64,000 bases of DNA from Marivita sp041725935 (GTDB lineage Bacteria > Pseudomonadota > Alphaproteobacteria > Rhodobacterales > Rhodobacteraceae): contig JBGRQD010000003.1 of NCBI GenBank assembly GCA_041725935.1, forward strand, positions 248,001 to 312,000, in the 5' to 3' direction. The notes beneath the pieces are model-generated. The model saw nothing but the letters and a program-made list of their open reading frames with translations. It ran no database searches and had not been told where the DNA came from. Numbering within the stretch: the first letter of the stretch is position 1; each line of letters begins with the position of its first letter. The translations under genes were made by a program, and so were the position numbers. Below are positions 61,902 to 64,000 of the stretch, in pieces.

Positions 61902-63230
61902 ATGAAACTACTCAAGACACTCCTGCCCGCCGCCGCGCTGATCGCGTTGCCGGTCATGGGCATGGCTCAGGAAGCTGAGGCCGCCGCGCCGACTATGGAC
62001 GAAGTCGGTCCATATATCTTAACAACCTTGCTGTTCCTGATGGCAGGCTTCCTCGTGTTCTTCATGGCCGCAGGCTTTGCGATGCTCGAAGCGGGCCTCG
62101 TGCGCTCCAAGAACGTTGCGATGCAGCTGACCAAGAACATCGCGCTCTTTTCCTTTGCAGCGATCATGTACTGGCTCATCGGCTTCAACCTGATGTATCC
62201 GGGTGATGGCTGGATCATCGGCGGCTGGGTTGGTCCTTTCTTCAGCCAGACCGTGCTTGATCCGGTGGGTGTTGCCGCTGCTGACGCAGCGCTGGATTAT
62301 GCGTCCATCGGTTCCGACTTCTTCTTCCAGCTGGTCTTCGTTGCTGCAACCGCATCCATCGTTTCTGGTGCCGTGGCTGAGCGCATCAAGCTGTGGCCGT
62401 TCCTCGTGTTCGTGATCCTTCTGACCGGCGTCATGTACCCGATCTCCGGTTCCTGGCAGTGGGGCGGCGGCTGGCTGTCGGAAATGGGCTTCTCCGATTT
62501 CGCCGGTTCGACCGTTGTGCACTCCGTGGGTGGCTGGGCCGCTCTGGCCGGTGTCATCATCCTCGGGCCGCGTATCGGCAAGTACAAGGATGGACGTGTT
62601 AATCCGATCCCGGGCTCCAACCTGGCGCTCGCAACACTTGGTACGTTCATCCTGTGGCTTGGTTGGTTCGGCTTCAACGGTGGCTCGCAGCTTGCGATGG
62701 GCACCGTGGGCGACGTGTCCGATGTGTCGCGCATCTTTGCAAACACCAACATGGCGGCTGCGGCCGGTGCGGTGGCTGCGCTGATCATGACGCAGGTGAT
62801 GTACAAGAAAGTCGACCTGACCATGGTTCTCAACGGTGCGCTGGCGGGCCTCGTGTCGATCACGGCTGAACCGCTTGCTCCCACGCTCTTCGGCGCGCTG
62901 TGGATCGGTGCTGTCGGTGGTGTGATCGTGGTCTTTGCCGTGCCGTTCCTCGACAAGCTCAAGATCGACGACGTTGTCGGTGCCATCCCGGTCCACCTCT
63001 TCGCAGGCATCTGGGGCACGATCGCCGTGATCTTCTACGGTGAGGCAAACCTGATCACCCAGCTGATCGGTATCGCGGCCTACGGTGTCTTCACCTTCGT
63101 CGGTGCGCTGATCCTCTGGAGCATCCTCAAGGCCACCATGGGCATTCGCGTCAGCGAAGAAGACGAGATCAACGGTCTCGACATGGCGGAACTGGGCATG
63201 GAGGCCTATCCCGAATTCTCCAAAGGCTGA
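61902..63230 (+). CDS. amtB: Ammonium transporter AmtB
   Basis: A 442-residue inner-membrane channel with a signal peptide (LKTLLPAAALIALPVMGMAQ) and 11 hydrophobic helices. The twin pore His are in STVVHSVGGWAAL and IPVHLFAGIWGT. It takes up ammonium at low supply and binds GlnK at its cytoplasmic face. ATG 61902 has AGGGGA upstream; an in-frame GTG at 61875 is less likely. It lies 36 bases after glnK in one transcript, closed by a strong terminator. Confidence 0.96.
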   Translation: MKLLKTLLPAAALIALPVMGMAQEAEAAAPTMDEVGPYILTTLLFLMAGFLVFFMAAGFAMLEAGLVRSKNVAMQLTKNIALFSFAAIMYWLIGFNLMYPGDGWIIGGWVGPFFSQTVLDPVGVAAADAALDYASIGSDFFFQLVFVAATASIVSGAVAERIKLWPFLVFVILLTGVMYPISGSWQWGGGWLSEMGFSDFAGSTVVHSVGGWAALAGVIILGPRIGKYKDGRVNPIPGSNLALATLGTFILWLGWFGFNGGSQLAMGTVGDVSDVSRIFANTNMAAAAGAVAALIMTQVMYKKVDLTMVLNGALAGLVSITAEPLAPTLFGALWIGAVGGVIVVFAVPFLDKLKIDDVVGAIPVHLFAGIWGTIAVIFYGEANLITQLIGIAAYGVFTFVGALILWSILKATMGIRVSEEDEINGLDMAELGMEAYPEFSKG

Positions 63231-63265
63231 TCTCCTCCTTCCTTTCAGTCTTTAGTGACCAACTG

Positions 63266-63291
63266 CCCGGGCGTTCGCGCCCGGGTTTTTT
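63266..63291 (+). terminator. Rho-independent terminator of glnK-amtB
   Basis: An 8-bp stem CCCGGGCG (63266-63273) with CGCCCGGG (63278-63285), a stable TTCG tetraloop and six Ts. Confidence 0.95.
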
Positions 63292-63305
63292 GTTCGGCGG
63301 ATCGC

Positions 63306-64000
63306 TTATCCGCTGCCGATCAGAACACCGGCGGCAAAGACAAGGGCACCGCCCAGAACCACCTGGAAGGCGGCGCGAAAGAACGGCGTCTCCATGTACC
63401 GGTTCTGGATCCACGCAATCGCCCAGAGTTCAATGAAGACGACGACAAACGCCGTGATCGTCGCGGTCCAGAAATCCGGAATCAGGTAGGGCAGGGCGTG
63501 GCCCAAGCCGCCGACCGTTGTCATGATGCCCGACGCAAATCCGCGCTTGATCGGCGATCCGCGGCCCGACAATTGCCCGTCATCCGACGCGGCCTCGGTA
63601 AACCCCATGGAGATTCCCGCCCCGACCGATGCGGCGAGACCGACCAGAAATGTGGTCCAGGTGTCCTGCGTGGCAAAGGCCGTGGCAAAGATCGGCGCCA
63701 GCGTCGACACCGATCCGTCCATCAGACCGGCCAGCCCAGGTTGCACCCATGTCAGAATGAACCGACGTCGGGCGTTCTCTTCTTCGCTGCTGCGGCTATC
63801 CTCTGTCAGGTGGTCTTGCTCGAGTTTTTCCGCAGTGTTCTGGTGACCCGCCTCGGCTGCCGCCAGATCTCCGAGCAGCTTTCGCGTCGCCGCATCGGTC
63901 GTCCGCTTGGCTGCAGCAAGGTAGAACCGCTCCGCCTCGCGTTCCATTGCTTCGGCTTCGGCGCGGATGCGGTCGATCCCGAGGTTCTCGACCAGCCAGA
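63306..64000 (-). CDS. mbfA: Membrane-bound ferritin MbfA-like protein (partial, 5' end outside)
   Basis: The visible 231 codons run off the window edge, since the frame stays open through 64000. The upstream part is ferritin-like (RIRAEAEAMEREAERFYLAA, EAGHQNTAEKLEQDH) with di-iron style E/H pairs. The rest is a VIT1/CCC1-type membrane domain (GLAGLMDGSVSTLAPIFATA, GFTEAASDDG, then helices). This fusion is the MbfA arrangement known from Agrobacterium and Bradyrhizobium, an iron exporter that lowers peroxide stress. It is convergent with amtB. Confidence 0.88.
   Translation of the reverse strand, partial: WLVENLGIDRIRAEAEAMEREAERFYLAAAKRTTDAATRKLLGDLAAAEAGHQNTAEKLEQDHLTEDSRSSEEENARRRFILTWVQPGLAGLMDGSVSTLAPIFATAFATQDTWTTFLVGLAASVGAGISMGFTEAASDDGQLSGRGSPIKRGFASGIMTTVGGLGHALPYLIPDFWTATITAFVVVFIELWAIAWIQNRYMETPFFRAAFQVVLGGALVFAAGVLIGSG

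Overview
The window is GC-rich chromosomal DNA, judged by eye to be just over 60% GC. It most likely comes from a marine Rhodobacteraceae (Roseobacter-group) alphaproteobacterium. The basis is gene content: an F1-only atpHAGDC operon without the F0 genes, a membrane-bound ferritin (MbfA type), DUF1674, DUF2125 and DUF3035 proteins, the order rsmB / heparinase / purH / lspA, a fused DppDF-type ATPase, and a RibA carrying an extra N-terminal domain. I cannot name a genus. There are no rRNA or tRNA genes that I can recognise, no CRISPR array, no phage and no IS element. Gene packing is dense, with many 1-4 base overlaps.

Layout: 1-9.4 kb holds the end of dapB, a small secreted protein, an SDHAF4-like gene, then a rightward run (rsmB, heparinase II/III, purH, lspA, DUF3035 lipoprotein, two M16 peptidases) closed by a bidirectional terminator shared with dapA. 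10.4-15 kb has a soluble lytic transglycosylase, a DMT exporter, mnmD, and a divergent FAD oxidoreductase resembling the oxidase half of MnmC. 15-19.6 kb is a leftward set of MocR regulator, orphan peptide-type ABC binding protein and M20 deacylase. 19.6-21.2 kb has DUF2125 and ChaC genes. 21.3-24.7 kb is a two-gene membrane system: a MotA/ExbB-like channel protein plus a MotB/OmpA-like protein with a coiled coil of roughly 550 residues. It is followed by a convergent M23 peptidase and clpA. 28-35 kb has gloB, a methyltransferase, the F1 ATP synthase operon and a small H-type lectin protein. 35.6-45.5 kb has prs, an HCCA isomerase, a hydrolase, a proteostasis group (YbbN-like, LON-domain, Trm112), truB, DUF1643, rpsO, pnp and a CIA30 protein. 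45.7-49.5 kb has an OmpR-type regulator (CenR-like) divergent from ribA, L,D-transpeptidase-like, UDG-like and SseB genes. 49.5-56.2 kb is a leftward group: P1 peptidase, SDR, aldehyde dehydrogenase, and an ABC peptide-type importer without its binding protein. 56.3-61.3 kb has phhB, a DUF482 acyltransferase, GDPD, RidA and a class A PBP. 61.3-64 kb is glnK-amtB and a truncated mbfA.

Functionally the window is mostly core: lysine/DAP synthesis (dapA, dapB), cell-wall synthesis and remodelling (PBP, lytic transglycosylase, M23, L,D-transpeptidase-like), energy (F1), translation and RNA decay (rpsO, pnp, truB, rsmB, mnmD), proteostasis (clpA, LON-domain, YbbN), nitrogen uptake (glnK-amtB) and peptide or amino-acid uptake. 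The best candidate for an undescribed system is the stator-like pair at 21.3-24.7 kb. Several non-coding structures also stand out: a 26-bp perfect palindrome at 16.6 kb, a nested inverted repeat ahead of atpH, tandem hairpins between atpD and atpC, and overlapping hairpins in the pnp leader.
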